From assembly GCA_963920635.1 (NCBI GenBank), contig OY987299.1, forward strand, positions 63,346,692 to 63,410,691: DNA of 64,000 nt, written 5' to 3'. The stretch is from Pseudeuparius sepicola (lineage: Eukaryota > Arthropoda > Insecta > Coleoptera > Anthribidae). Below are positions 53,930 through 64,000 of this stretch, one piece after another (positions within the stretch are counted from its first letter, which is position 1; each line of letters opens with the position of its first letter). The translations under genes were made by a program, and so were the position numbers. The notes below the pieces were generated by a model. It worked only from the letters and a program-made list of their open reading frames with translations. It was not told the DNA's origin and did no database searches.

Positions 53930-55070
53930 CTATAAACTCTAAGAAGTTCTTTTCGTGGGACTGGTCAGGCTGCGATAAGATCGCTAAAGACTTTAAATCT
54001 CTGAAGTCTGCTCTAGTTTTGCTTCAGATTGAAATTAAAGAAATGAAAAGTCAAATTAGTTCTGCTAATATATCGAACTCAATATCAGATGAGTCATTCG
54101 AAGATATTATACATGAGTTGGAAGAGCGCACTATTCGTAAAAAAATATAATAATTGTTGGCCTTCAGGAACAGTACCCCTCAATGTCAAAAGATATCTGA
54201 AGAAAAGGCAGAGGTGAAAAACATCTTATCACTAGTTGCTCCACAGATCCGGACTGACAGTAGGTATCTCCGTACATCGTCTGGGTAAATTCATTCCTTA
54301 TAATAATCGATCTCGCCTGCTCAAACTTACTTTGGATGACGTAGTTCTTGTCAGGGAGATGTTATCCAACTCCAAGGTTTTAAAGAACTCAAGTCAATTT
54401 CGGCACATATTTCTGTCCTCTGATAGGACACAACCACAGTATTATCGGGATGCGAAGAAGCAACTCGATGAGCGCCTAAAAAACGGAGAGCCTAATTTAG
54501 GTATTAACAAATTAGGTACGTTAAGGGACACTTTAAACTAGGTGGGACATCCAATTGCGAGTCAATTGTTTACTGTTACCAGAATTTTAGAGGCCTGAAC
54601 CCTGAACTCCAAGACACACAATTTCCTGAATGCTGTTGCTTCCGAAGACTATGAGATCATTGCAGCTTCAGAAACGTGGTTACAGGATTCCGTCATCAAT
54701 CTTTATCGTTGCGACAGGGATCTTGTTTTAACCGGTACATGGAAGGGCTGCGGAGATTTTTGGGCGTTAAGCGTGAATAGGTATATGGTCCAGTCACTTG
54801 ATTTTTCGGTTTTGAGAAGTGAAGTTCCTCTTGATATTGTTGGCTATAAATTGATTGTAAACTCGTTTGTTTGTTATATAGTTGTTGTTTATATTCCACC
54901 CTCCGTGTCTTTTTATGACCTTGAAGGTTTCATTGATTTTTATGTTCCTTGATTCTGTACTTGATAGCAGTAAGATTATTGTTTTGGGAGATTTTAATGT
55001 GCCCGAATTTTTTAATAACAACTTCTCCAATTCTAAATGTAATTTAATTAAACCAGGGACTCTTTAAAGT
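53930..55070 (+). pseudogene. Non-LTR retrotransposon (LINE) fragment: ORF1 end and ORF2 endonuclease start
   Basis: 53985-54540 carries a coiled coil (LLQIEIKEMKSQISSANISN, IIHELEERTIRKK) and an RRM-like ORF1 segment ending NSSQFRHIFLSSDRTQPQYY and KKQLDERLKNGEPNLGINKL. From about 54575, YCYQNFRGLNPELQDTQF, IIAASETWLQDSVINLYR, VVVYIPPSVSFYDLEGF and VLGDFNVPEF form the start of an apurinic-type endonuclease domain. This is a CR1/Jockey/L2-style order. Several stops and frame changes are present, and the reverse transcriptase is absent. Confidence 0.75.
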
Positions 55071-55840
55071 AATGGGACCCAGCACAGCATTATACTTTCC
55101 AAAGTGAGGCCTATTCTTTCCTCATTCTAATATTATCAGTGCAGTGCAGAATATGGCAACTGTCAAATTAAATAAATTTATTTTAAGTTTAAATTGATTT
55201 CCAGCAATAATTTCCACGAATTTACGTAGGTAATAAGTATGGTAAGTCAGTGCCGATTTTGCTCATTTAAGAATTTGTCGCTATTGCACCTTCTTACCAG
55301 GTTCCTCAATCCAATTGTAATATTTATACTTGAACTTTCTTCCCTTGTTGAATGTATCTACGTCTAGCCAAAGAAATTTCACAGATTTCGGGATGGACTA
55401 ATAAGATTAGGTCTAGTCGTTCTAATCATCTAGTCTTTCTGGGTTTTCGTTATAAAATTTTTGTAATTTTATTTATCTCCCAAGGTACCTCACAAACTTA
55501 AAATAAACTTGTAGTAGTAGATAAAACCTCTTTAAAAAAGACCTGAAGCTACCTGCTTAATAATTTAAAATTTAGGAAATACGATTTTTGTTTTGAACTA
55601 CCTGCTTATACGTAATGCCCACGTAATGGGAATTGTAGGATTACTAAAGGTGATACAGGAAAAATCTGGTTGCAATTAATTATTGGTACTACTACAGGCG
55701 GCCGCATTACCATTAATTGACACATCCAGGGACTCTTTAAAATAAGGGAACCCAGCATTATACTTTCCAAAGTGAGGCCTTCTTTCCCCATTCTAATAGT
55801 ATCAGTGATGCCAAGTATGCCATTTTATTGGAGAATCTAT
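55060..55840. repeat. Direct repeat pair: agggactctttaaa blocks
   Basis: The block from aaaccagggactctttaaa through atactttccaaagtgaggcc to attctaat occurs at 55052-55125 and again at about 55728-55802. An inverted weaker copy lies at 56195-56260 (cctaggtcc...ttaaaaagtcc type). Each copy is followed, at different distance, by cagaatatggcaactgtcaa (55148, 55936). Confidence 0.6.
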
Positions 55841-56390
55841 GAATATAACAGGTACTTTGATTGTTAGTAAAAATTAATAATGGTTTCCATGATTTCTAAA
55901 AATTAGACTTGACAATGTTGTGTCTACATTATTTACAGAATATGGCAACTGTCAAATGAAACAAATTTATTGTATAGTTGAAATTCTTTAATTGTCACAT
56001 CTGAGTATCTGGAAGTTATAAAACTTAAAAATTGTGAATTATGATGGGAAATTTTTTGCCTCCTTTAGAATCTATGGCACTATCTATCACATAAAACCTG
56101 ATGGCAGTTGGACACTGACATATATAACATAACCTTGTACCAGCCCACTTATGTGGTCTCCTTGGAGTCTACAGAAAACAAACTTCCCCTCAAGGCTTCA
56201 CTTTTCCTATGCGATAGACTGTGACATGCTAGGTCCCCTTATTTTAAAAAGTCCTAGAATTAAACAATTCGCTGAAATATGTAGGTAAACTGTTGCAATT
56301 TAATGGTGTCCTAAACTGTAATAGTCGTTTGTTATATTATATTGATTGTAAAGTAACTAAGAATTCAGTTCCTATAGTCCCAGAAGATCT

Positions 56391-57457
56391 ACAGGGCGTT
56401 TCTAAATTATGGTGCCAATATAATATGACAGGTAGAAAATGTAATTTTGAACGAAAAGTTTCCTATAAAGTGAAAGTTACAGGATGATAAAAATACAGTT
56501 TGAAAAACATTTTTTTTTTACAAAAATTACTATAGCAGTTATGCAATTAAGTTAAACTTGGCACAGTCTATTAGTCGCTGAAGTGCAACAGTTACGTGAA
56601 AAAACAATTTATTCAAATCGCCCAGAGCCGGAGGGGCAGGATAGCTCAATGGGTTTATTATACTCAAAACTTTTTTGAGGTCATCTTTTTGGTTCATCAT
56701 TTTAGTGCATCTTTTCATTTTGAAACAAAAGTGTAGGTACTTTTTTCCATTACGATAGAATCAACTGTTTGGGTTGAAATTGGCAAAATGTGCCCCAAAA
56801 CACCTGTTGTCTCCAAAGTTCGAAAAATAAAATTATCTGCTACCTCATTTAAATGTTACAGATGAATTGTACGTTTGTAAGTGTCAAAATTTTGTCGAGC
56901 TCAATCCGTTCCATTTTGAAAGCAAACAATTTTTGATACATTGTTCATAGGGAATTTTTTGTCACTTTATATGGTACATTTATTCTGTAATATTTGAAAG
57001 CGATAGATGAAAATGTTTTTTTTTTGAACTTTCAACATGTGTTTTGGGGCACATTTTGCGAATTTCAGCGCAAACGGTTGATTTTATCGTAATAAAACAA
57101 GAGTACGCTTTTGTTGCAAAATAAAAAGGTGCACTAAAATGATGAACCTGCAAGACCAAAAAGATAACCCCAAAAAAGTTATGAGTATAAAACCGATTGC
57201 CTCTGGGCGATGGGAATAAATTGTTTTTAAAGAAAGAAAATTGTTGCACTTCATCGACTAAAGGACTGCACCAAGTTTCATTTAAATTGCATAACTTCTG
57301 TAGAAGTTTTTGCGAAAAATATGTTTTTGAAACTGTAGCCGTATAACCCTGTAACTTTTTATAATGCATTTTCCCACGTTTATAAAAAAACGTTTGTTCA
57401 AAATGACATTTTCTACCTATCGTATTACGTTGGCACCATAATTTAGGAACACCCAGT
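56391..57457. repeat. Foldback element with about 430-bp arms
   Basis: acagggcgtttctaaattat at the left mirrors ataatttaggaacacccagt at the right. The homology continues inward through gacaggtagaaaatg, cgcccagagcc, ttttttgaggtc and caaaatgtgccccaaaacac, to a spacer of about 170 bp (56830-56995). The arms differ by many substitutions. Frames inside (56980-57369) are mirrored noncoding sequence. Confidence 0.75.
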
Positions 57458-58002
57458 ATATCATCCTTGTTAACAAGCGCCTACCGGCCCTGCCGGACCA
57501 TAGGCCTTGTTATGGTTCCCGCTCCTGTGTAGTAATACGTGTACTTATGCTGTCGTCTACAGGACGCAGTTTTCGATATTTCGAGCCCAAATTGGGAGTA
57601 CGGCCGCCCGAGCTCATGGGCAACAACCCTATTGAAGGGCGTCCGAATCGAGAGAGCCGTTCGGCCCCCGGAATTTTTTTCCCGTTTTTTTCGGGAAAAA
57701 TGGCTAGTGATTGGAAGGGGGAGCGCCGGTCGAGTTCAATTTTCGCGTGGGGCCGCCGACGGATACGGGCCTCTCGCCTGCCAAAGCGCCCCCCGATCGA
57801 AAAAGTCGTTCGGCCATTTGAGCCCGATTATTGTAAACATCGACTGACATTTGGTATTGTTTAAGTGTGGAGAATTTCCAAATTTCGTAGCGATTTGAGA
57901 CTTTGGGGGCTCAATATTTTAGAAAACCCCACGGGACACCAACTATGCCTTATAGGGCTGTATCTTTTGAATCGTTGAAATTTTCACAGAGTGTGTATGG
58001 CA
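57458..58002. other. GC-rich stretch without a recognised gene
   Basis: 57480-57840 is unusually GC-rich with two overlapping frames of about 100 codons (57539-57847 and 57547-57864). Both are rich in Arg, Pro and Gly with no recognisable domain. It leads into the tRNA-like sequence and may be the body of a composite retroposon; this is speculation. Confidence 0.35.
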
Positions 58003-58075
58003 GCTATAACAACGAATAAGCGTGCTGGGCTCATAACCCAGAGATCCGGCATTCGAAACCCCGCTCTGGGGCAAA
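58003..58075 (+). pseudogene. Initiator tRNA-Met-like sequence
   Basis: The central part (aagcgtgctgggctcataac, then ccagag) copies the D-arm edge, anticodon stem and CAT anticodon loop of eukaryotic initiator tRNA-Met. ggcattcgaaacc is a B-box-like T arm, and a T-run (acttttttat) follows as a pol III terminator. The acceptor ends do not pair and the A box is degenerate. I read it as a tRNA pseudogene or the tRNA-derived part of a SINE, not a working tRNA. Confidence 0.55.
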
Positions 58076-58233
58076 CTTTTTTATTTCTTTTTTTTATATT
58101 TTTTACTAAAGTATTTTTTAAAAATATGTAGTGTTAAATATTGTACGGTGGTACGGAACCCTTGGTGTGCGATTTCGACTCGCACTTGGACGATTTTTAA
58201 CTTTATACCTATACTTACTTGTGTATATTGTTA

Positions 58234-58765
58234 TACAAGAAAAAGTGATAACGGGCATAAGCACTCAATGTTAGAAACAAAAAAAAAACTAGTAACCGCA
58301 TACACGTGTTTCATATTATTTAGAAATCATCAGTACGGTGTAACATCAACCAAATCAAAAAGAGAGGAATGATTTGGGAAGCAACAAAAGCAACAAAAGT
58401 CCAGGCAGGAGCCAACAGCACATTTGCAGCTTCAATTAGCACATCCCCAATTCGGAGCTTGTACTAATATCGCCACGGAGGCTTCTAAAGCGACCTGCGT
58501 GGAAATCTTCATAGCCCAAGATACAATGACAACAAAGATGTTAAATTGTGAGTGTAAATGTAAATCCTGGCCTGGACTTCATTTGTTGCTTCCCAACTCA
58601 TTCCTATCTTTTTGATTTGGTTGATGTTACACCGTAATGATGATTGCCAAATAGTATGAAACACGTGTATGCGGTTACTAGTTTTTTTTTTGTTTTCTAA
58701 CATTGAGTGCTTATACCCATTATCACTTTTTCTTGTATTTACATTTACACTCACAATTTTACATC
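58234..58765. repeat. Nested inverted repeats
   Basis: Outer pair: about 58234-58410 mirrors 58575-58745 (aaaaagtgataacgggcata, catacacgtgtttcatatt, caaatcaaaaagag). A second pair, gtgagtgtaaatgtaaat at 58547 and atttacatttacactcac at 58737, encloses only the right half. Two events are therefore superimposed. Confidence 0.75.
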
Positions 58766-60203
58766 TTTGTTATCTTATATTGTTCTAGATAGTTGCAGTA
58801 TTTGGCATTGCAGGAGCATGCCGCAGCGACGAGTTACAGAAATTACCAATAAATTATATTAACGACATGGATTCTATCATAACTGTGAAAATTCCCGATA
58901 GCAAGACAAACAAACCCCGATCATTGTGTAATAAACGGTTAAATTAGAAGTTTTAATTTTGTAGAAATGTATCGCAAAAATGCATCCCTTCGTCCCCAAT
59001 CTACCAGTCACACTAGATTCTTTATAAGATATTATAACGGAAAATGCTCCGTTCAACCTGTTGGTATAAATAATTTTAGTAAAATTTCAATTTAAAAGTA
59101 CCAGTACCGGAAATTTCACAACAATTCGACTTCACAGGCAATGAAGAAAACAAAATTCAAAAAAATACCTACTTGAAATGAAGTTTGTCCATCAGTTACC
59201 TAGACTGCGTCTCGAGCTGAAAACTTCATGCCTCTTGCAACAAATATGCACTTTTTGCACTATTTACACAAACTAAGTATAATAGAATTGTGTTTTCGCA
59301 TAGCAAAAAGAGAAACTTTTTCCGGGTATATTATATCCTTAGTTTTTGAAATGAAAAAACCAGCTTAAAACCAGGATGATGCAGTTTTCTCTGGAGAAGT
59401 TAAGAAGGGCCACTCGAGAAAATCTTGACAAATATGCATTTTTCTGAGAACTTTATTTGAAAAAAAAAAGCTTTTTTGATGAGCTAACTTTGCGTAAAAA
59501 CACACTTGAAATCCATAGCCTACTTTCCGAGATATTTTTCAAAATCCCGAAAATCGCCGAAATTTCTTCGGCATGTAACTTTTTTGTTTCAAGAGTTACC
59601 AAAAAAAAATCTTAATGAAATTTGTTTGCTTTAAAGCTAGTTTATCAGAATTTTGAAAAAAACCATGGTTTGTTGTGTGCTCTCTTTACACTTTTTTTTA
59701 TTTATAGCATACTAGAAAATTTTAAAAATGTGAAAAATGTGCAAGATACCGATACCTCACAAGAAATTTCCAAGATTTCCAATGTAGGCCATCGATCTCA
59801 AATGTTACACAAAGTTACCCTATCAAAAAATCAATCAAATCAATCATTTATTTCAAATAAAGTTCTCAGAAAAATAAATGCAAGATTTATTGGGGGATTT
59901 GTTGGATGAAAATTGTTATTTGTAAAACAGGCGTTAATAAATGGAGTATTGTGTATAGGCCCTTGTAAGCCTGCCGTGGTTTCAGCACGGCCACAACTGG
60001 GCACTCCTCGAGTTGGTGGCGCCCCGAGGTCTGTACTTGTTTAATGGTGGAGTTCGATAATGCTGTTCGCCATATAAATAACTTTCGGGTTAATTTTCGT
60101 AAAATTAACTATGTTTTATTATACGATTGTATCTGTTCATGAGAATATTAACTTGTGTTGGGATTCATTTTATGGGATGTTGAATAATACCTATCCCTAG
60201 TGC
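58766..60203. other. Gene-free AT-rich stretch
   Basis: No gene recognised. At 59971-59990 ctgccgtggtttcagcacgg forms a small hairpin, and ctcgagttggtggcgccccgag follows at 60008; these may be the 3' end of a retroposon. Confidence 0.35.
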
Positions 60204-60440
60204 TTGGGTGCCTACAAAAACAAAAGACGCCGTCGTTTTCCCTACTGGTTTACCGAAGAAATTATCTCGCACATCTATCTTAAGGAAAAGGCTCTCGGAA
60301 TGTACAAATCATATAAAACCCACTACTATAGGCAGAGAGTTGAAGATTTGAGACGGTCAATTAAGGCTCGTATTATTAGTATTGCATATAAAACCCATAT
60401 ACAGAATTCTGAGCAACACATTAATGCTGATCTGATGGTA
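60204..60440 (+). pseudogene. LINE ORF2 fragment (between endonuclease and reverse transcriptase)
   Basis: The frame reads KNKRRRRFPYWFTEEIISHI, LKEKALGMYKSYKTHYYRQR and DLRRSIKARI. The pattern '+-x-x-PxWF...L...K...Y...F/V-x-x-LRR-x-x-K' is the linker preceding the reverse transcriptase in CR1/Jockey-like LINEs. It could come from the same family as 53930-55070. Confidence 0.6.
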
Positions 60441-60475
60441 ATAATTTTTACACTAATGCTGAAGATACCGTGGAA

Positions 60476-60775
60476 TAATTAAAAAATTGATCGACTTACC
60501 GGAAAGGATGATCAATTTTAATTATTCGGGCGTCGTAGTCCTTCTATGATCTTTGGTAGGTAACACTTTTATGTGAGTCACGCACACGGTTTAAAGAAAA
60601 AACACCAGCCGGGCCCCTATAAACCCGATGTAATCAGTTCATTTTTGAGCGAGCTAACAATCGCCGAGGATCAAGGGAGGGCTGGGTTATTATAGATCAT
60701 AGAAGGACTACGACGCTCGAATAATTAAAATTGATCATCCTTTCAGGTAAGTCGATCAATTTTTTAATTATTCGT
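60476..60775. repeat. Inverted repeat with about 79-bp arms
   Basis: aattaaaaaattgatcgact at 60476 mirrors the sequence ending at about 60770. Both arms contain gatgatcaattttaattatt, then gtcgtagtccttctatgatc or its inverse. A partial third copy (cgtcgcgtctccgtccttct) follows the right arm. Spacer about 140 bp. Confidence 0.75.
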
Positions 60776-61457
60776 CGCGTCTCCGTCCTTCTATGATCTT
60801 TTGCAGATGTTTAAAGAAATTTAAGGCGATTTTCGGAACAGTGATCCATAAGTATACAGGGTTAACTATGACTTAGTACAAAAATTTTTACCACGTGCGC
60901 AGGGTGGCTTAAGAAAACATAGAAAAATATTTTTAGATTTTTTTTACGATCTTTAAAAAAACGGGTAAAGACCCCTATTTTCCCTGTAAATCCCCGCCTT
61001 TAATGACGTCATCCAATTTGGCTTCTGAAGGTACTGACAGCTGAAGTGATTTTCCGCGGTGTTGCCGTTGATTTAGGAACGGTGAAAATACCTTTTTACT
61101 CAAACAAATTTAAAAAATACATAAATAACAATCGATTTGAATCTGTACAGATGCAGCGCTATTAGATTCCCCTTACCTTAGCTCGTATCCGGACCGGCTC
61201 CTACTCTCGCGGAAAGCTCATTACCGCGACACCACAAGCCGTCTCCCTTAATACCCCCGGAGCTCCTCTGATGAATTCTTGTCCACCATCTAACCTCTTC
61301 TGAAGCATAGATAAAGGATTTATTGTTCTGAAGCCTCGGCGGTATGAATTAAGCGACGTATCGGCCCGGTCGAGTCTATGAAACGTTTTTTCGACTGCTC
61401 CGCGTTGCCCCGTTCGTCATTTCATAACTTCCTAGCTAGGCAACTAACTGTACATAC
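60776..61457. other. Gene-free stretch
   Basis: No gene or strong repeat recognised. Confidence 0.35.
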
Positions 61458-62439
61458 AAGGTTTGTTCCAACAGGGCCAATAACCGCGCTCAAGCACGTT
61501 CAGCGCATGCGCACTACCCCACTGGCTGTTCCAACTGAATTATGTACCTACCGACACGGGACGATACACGCACTGTTCCAGCCGATTTATGGATCATTTG
61601 TGTATCGTCCTTGTACGATAAAAACGGTGCCTGGTCTAAAGCAATAACCGCGTGTACTGACATGCGCAGTGTATGGTCGTGTGACAGAGATAAACATTAA
61701 CATCATATTTTTGTTTTTACGTAGATAGGTTTAAATCGATGGCTGGGATCGTGTTTTTTATTTCTTGTTGGTTTTTGGCTTGTTGGGTAGGGCGGGGAAT
61801 CGTTGAACAATTTTTCCGTTCCATCTGAAATTTTCTTTGGGATCATTTGTTCCAACTCGAATTTACGTACCGTCACAGAACTGTACATGAACTAGATGAT
61901 AACCCTTAAAGAACGCATGCGCTAGTTTTGCACCGTTCATGTGCGATCCCAAAGAAAATTTCAGATGGAACGGATTGTGAATCAAATCGACCAAATCACG
62001 TTTTGCGACCGCACCTAACCTGCGTGTTTAATATGTGGCTAACCGAATGTTCGGTGGGCTAACCTCACTCTTCACTCTAAAAAATTATTGTTCAACGATT
62101 CCCCGCCCTACCCAACAAGCCAAAAACCAACAAGAAATAAAAAACACGATCCCAGCCATCGATTTAAAACCATCTACGTAAAAACAAAAATATGAGGTTA
62201 TTGTTTATCTCTGTCACATGACTACATTGCGCATGTCAGTACAACGCGGTTATTGCTTTAGACCAGGCACCGTTTTTATCGTACAAGGACGATACACAAA
62301 TGATCCATAAATCGGCTGGAACAGTGCGTGTATCGTCCCGTGTCGGTAGGTACATAATTCAGTTGGAACAGCCAGCGGGGTAGTGCGCATGCGCTGAACG
62401 TGCTTGAGCACGGTTATTGGCCCTGTTGGAACAAACCTT
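61458..62439. mobile_element. Foldback/MITE-like element with about 350-bp inverted arms
   Basis: Left arm 61458 to about 61811 (AAGGTTTGTTCCAACAGGG at the end) mirrors about 62094-62439. A smaller inverted pair lies in the spacer: ccgttccatctgaaattttc at 61818 against its inverse near 61970. No target duplication is obvious (flanks tac and ttc). Frames at 61378-61647 and 62250-62444 are the same sequence in mirrored arms and are not genes. Confidence 0.75.
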
Positions 62440-62546
62440 TTCAAGTTTGGCTAGTAGCCGACGGAGGGCATTTGCGAATGTAACATGGCGTTATTTCCCA
62501 GTTTTGTCTTGATTTTCGCGGCAAATCGTTCAGCGTCTTTGTGAAA

Positions 62547-63864
62547 ATGCCGGAGTATTCGAACGCCGAGTTAACGGACATGGTTATAATGTACGGGAGA
62601 TGCGATGAAAGTGCACATCGAGCTGCAGCAGAATACCGTATTCGTTTTCCTAACAGGGCAAATATGCCTAACCCACGTACTTTCGTGAACATTGTACAAC
62701 GTATGCGAAACACTGGTGTTTTGCAAGCTCGAAGGGGTGGGCCTGGAGGGCAAATGAACATGGACGATGTTGAGTCAGTGCTTGATTTGGTGGAAGAGCA
62801 ACCTTCCATAAGCACTACAGCTATTGCAAGGAGATTGGGAATATCTCAGAACAAGGCAAGTAAAATAAAACCAATAAAACTGACTTCTACCAAAGACTAT
62901 CCCATGTGATGGGATTGTCTTTGCTTGCACCTAATACCTACATAAAATTTAAAATGTAACAATACAATTATTTACAGGCATGGAGGATTCTAAGGGAAAA
63001 CGGCCTTCACCCTTATCACATACAAAAGGTCCAAGCATTAGAAGCAAATGATTTTCCGGTGAGAATGACCTACTGCACTTGGCTACGTGATCGAATCGCC
63101 CAAGACCCAAACTTTGTTTTCAACATTCTTTGGACAGACGAATGCTGCTTCACACGTGCTGGGGTTTTAAACACGTATGTAAATTTTTACTTACTTATAG
63201 CTTTCTCTCCTCCATATTATCTTTTTTATTTATTATAAAATTGGCTATGTCAATCCTAACGCCTTCGCCAAAATTGTGAATATTTCTAATTTTTGTTTTT
63301 TTTTTTAGACACAACAGCCATATTTGGTCCGATGAGAACCCACATGCTGTTCGGCGGTTTAATTTCCAACGTCGGTTTTCCATCAATGTTTGGGCTGGAG
63401 TTTATGGAGATCGATTAATTGGACCATACATTCTACCGGAAAATTTAAACGCTGAACGATACTTGTATTTTCTGACAAATGTTTTGTTTGATAATTTGCC
63501 ACTACAAGTACTGCATGACATGTGGTTTATGCACGATGGTGCACCAGCCCATTTTGCGAGACCTGTTCGTGCACTTTTAGACGACCAATGCCCCAACCGT
63601 TGGATCGGAAGAGGAGGGCCCATTGCATGGCCGCCGCGATCACCAGACTTGAATCCAATGGATTTTTGTATTTGGGGATTCATGAAGGCGATTGTGTACG
63701 AGCAGGAAATCGACAACGAGCAGCAGTTACGTGAACGAATTGAAGGTGCAGCTGTTCAAATCCGGAATAATCATGGACTTTTTGCACGTATCCGGACTTC
63801 TTTAGTTAACCGAGTGAATTTGTGCATCGAAGTTAACGGCGGCCTCTTTGAACAGCTACTGTAG
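62547..63864 (+). CDS. DD41D mariner-like transposase, three exons, apparently intact
   Basis: Exon 1 62547-62855 (103 codons from ATG), exon 2 62978-63174, exon 3 63309-63864; the sum is 354 codons including the stop. Intron 1 uses a GC donor (aag|gcaagt) and tttacag acceptor; intron 2 is GT-AG. The N-terminal helix-turn-helix region includes NAELTDMVIMYGRCDESAHR and TTAIARRLGISQNK. Catalytic residues: first Asp in ILWTDECCF, second in FMHDGAPAHF, third in SPDLNPMDFCIWG, with 41 residues between the last two. That makes a DD41D member of the IS630-Tc1-mariner superfamily (rosa/Visitor-type spacing). No stops or frameshifts. TIRs not located. Confidence 0.8.
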
Positions 63865-64000
63865 TGCTTTGCATGTGCATTTGTGCAATGTGTGCTAGTG
63901 CAGTTGTGATTTTTCGGTTACCCTTCGGGGTTTTCCTGACGGAGGGGATCTACCTCGTCGTGGTCGTCAGGCTGAGTACCTCGCTTCAAACAAAAGGAAT
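63865..64000. other. 3' flank of the transposase with hairpins
   Basis: acccttcggggt forms a small stem. cctgacgg and cgtcagg enclose a possible larger stem-loop at 63935-63972. No polyadenylation signal or transposon end is visible before the window stops. Confidence 0.35.

Noticed and set aside
57539..57864. Two overlapping frames of about 100 codons
   Set aside because: Arg/Pro/Gly-rich translations typical of GC-rich noncoding DNA; neither has a recognisable domain.
58003..58075. Functional tRNA-Met gene
   Set aside because: Acceptor stem does not pair and the A box is degenerate.
61378..62444. Paired 64-89-codon frames read as duplicated genes
   Set aside because: They are the same sequence in the two arms of a foldback repeat.

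Overview
The window looks like repeat-rich chromosomal DNA of an arthropod, most likely an insect. It is AT-rich, has insect-type TATA plus TCAGT promoters and short GT-AG introns, and is full of class II transposons. The frequent taggtacctac-type microsatellites remind me of aphids or moths, but I cannot name the species. I see no intact host gene; almost everything recognisable is a mobile element or the remains of one.

The centrepiece is an 18,837-bp Polinton/Maverick element (endogenous adintovirus-like dsDNA virus) at 16753-35589. It is bounded by a 6-bp target duplication (ATGCCC) and by terminal inverted repeats (TIRs) of about 867 bp that begin AGTAGTG. Left to right on the + strand it carries: a small protein gene inside the TIR; a phospholipase A2 virion protein; an adenain-like protease (broken); the penton-type minor capsid protein (one stop); a small linker ORF; the double-jelly-roll major capsid protein; an unknown protein with one stop; a small membrane protein; an intron-containing coiled-coil gene; and, after an opposing small gene, a 95-aa ORF running into a protein-primed DNA polymerase B. 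Convergent on the - strand, transcribed right to left, are the packaging ATPase (one stop), a DUF8207-like protein (frameshift), a fibre-like protein, a chromodomain integrase (frameshift) and an unknown 225-aa protein. A last + strand gene (frameshift) lies right of a divergent promoter. Many genes share one promoter plan: a TATA box, about 31 nt to an AGT-type initiator, and a leader of only 4-40 nt. The element once encoded its own replication (PolB), integration, maturation, packaging and capsid, but it is now damaged in at least eight genes. Several breaks are one-base changes in A-runs, so assembly error must be excluded before calling it dead.

The Polinton sits in one arm of a giant palindrome (arms 9178-13790 and 14221-36581, spacer of about 430 bp). 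After subtracting three later insertions the arms are 3.53 and 3.52 kb. The insertions are a 902-bp pogo/Tc1-like element and a 176-bp solo LTR in the left arm, and the Polinton in the right arm. The opposite arm supplies the empty site for each.

Left flank (1-9177): a hAT transposase relic with a nested Tc1/mariner-type MITE, two THAP-like first exons, a hairpin repeat, a Ty3/Gypsy reverse-transcriptase scrap and one stray copy of the palindrome unit. Right flank (36582-64000): an internally deleted THAP/P-element transposase; a two-gene transposon (transposase_21-like plus a six-exon accessory gene); two TAA-flanked MITEs; a 2.66-kb element with subterminal GACGTC palindromes; a Tc1 relic; pieces of a LINE; several foldback repeats; an initiator-tRNA-Met-like sequence; and an apparently intact three-exon DD41D mariner-like transposase at the right end.
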